Shown piece by piece: positions 5,930-5,984 of a stretch of 5,984 nucleotides of DNA. The notes under the pieces were generated by a model. The model saw nothing but the letters and a program-made list of their open reading frames with translations, ran no database searches and was not told where the DNA came from. Origin of the DNA: an uncultured Clostridia bacterium (GTDB lineage: Bacteria > Bacillota > Clostridia > Oscillospirales > Ruminococcaceae); assembly GCA_945910715.1 (NCBI GenBank), contig CAMDZU010000092.1, forward strand, positions 1 through 5,984. Reading direction: 5' to 3'. Position numbers and translations under genes: made by a program. Numbering within the stretch: the first letter of the stretch is position 1; every line of letters starts with the position of its first letter.

Positions 5930-5984
5930 TTAAAAGTTTAGGTCAAGCCTTTTCAAGAGGCTAATGTTTTCGCCTTTGGCGAAA
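5930..5984 (-). CDS. C-terminal end of an unidentified minus-strand gene
   Basis: On the minus strand one frame is open from the right edge for 17 codons and ends in TAA at 5930-5932; it reads FAKGENISLLKRLDLNF. The stretch is too short to identify a family. What supports it is context: a minus-oriented intrinsic terminator begins 21 bases after the stop, and the plus-strand neighbour has its own terminator, as expected between convergent genes. A start and function cannot be given. Confidence 0.45.
   Translation of the reverse strand, partial: FAKGENISLLKRLDLNF

Noticed and set aside
5968..5984. TTTCGCC-TTT-GGCGAAA stem as a further terminator
   Set aside because: It has no T run visible and falls inside the inferred minus-strand coding tail; the window ends there.

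Overview
The window looks like chromosomal DNA of a Gram-positive, plant-fibre-degrading gut or rumen Clostridium relative, most like Ruminococcus (Oscillospiraceae). Grounds: AAAGGA-type ribosome binding sites, Cys-lipidated exported proteins with Thr/Ala/Glu-rich linkers, an NPxTG sortase signal ending in Lys/Arg, a lichenase of the Bacillus/Clostridium type, and moderate GC with AT-rich promoters. The genus is an inference; there is no rRNA or other marker gene here.

Layout. (1) Bases 3-1775, plus strand: the 3' part of a PAS-GGDEF-EAL cyclic-di-GMP protein, open to the left edge. Both catalytic domains carry substitutions at key residues. (2) Bases 1781-1857: a long inverted repeat that fills the gap between two convergent genes and probably terminates both. 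(3) Bases 1855-2631, minus strand: a lipoprotein lichenase (GH16 endo-beta-1,3-1,4-glucanase) with an intact catalytic motif. (4) Bases 2719-3462, minus strand: an AraC-family regulator just upstream of the lichenase. (5) Bases 3463-3652: a divergent promoter region. (6) Bases 3653-5032, plus strand: a lipoprotein family 1 sugar-binding protein of the ABC type, with no permease or ATPase gene beside it. (7) Bases 5140-5769, plus strand: a small exported protein with an NPETG cell-wall sorting signal and a predicted beta-rich core. (8) Bases 5807-5910: back-to-back terminators, one per strand. The second one reads on the minus strand and points to a minus-strand gene whose last 17 codons (5930-5984) seem to lie at the right edge.

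The middle of the window reads as a small glucan-use locus: a regulator, a surface lichenase to cut mixed-linkage beta-glucan, a surface-tethered sugar-binding lipoprotein, and a wall-anchored protein that might hold polysaccharide or wall near the enzyme. Only the lichenase activity is firmly supported; the shared substrate and shared regulation are inferred from adjacency. I found no mobile element, CRISPR array, RNA gene or clearly new defence or biosynthetic system. The most unusual items are the doubly degenerate cyclic-di-GMP protein and the sugar-binding protein without a transporter.
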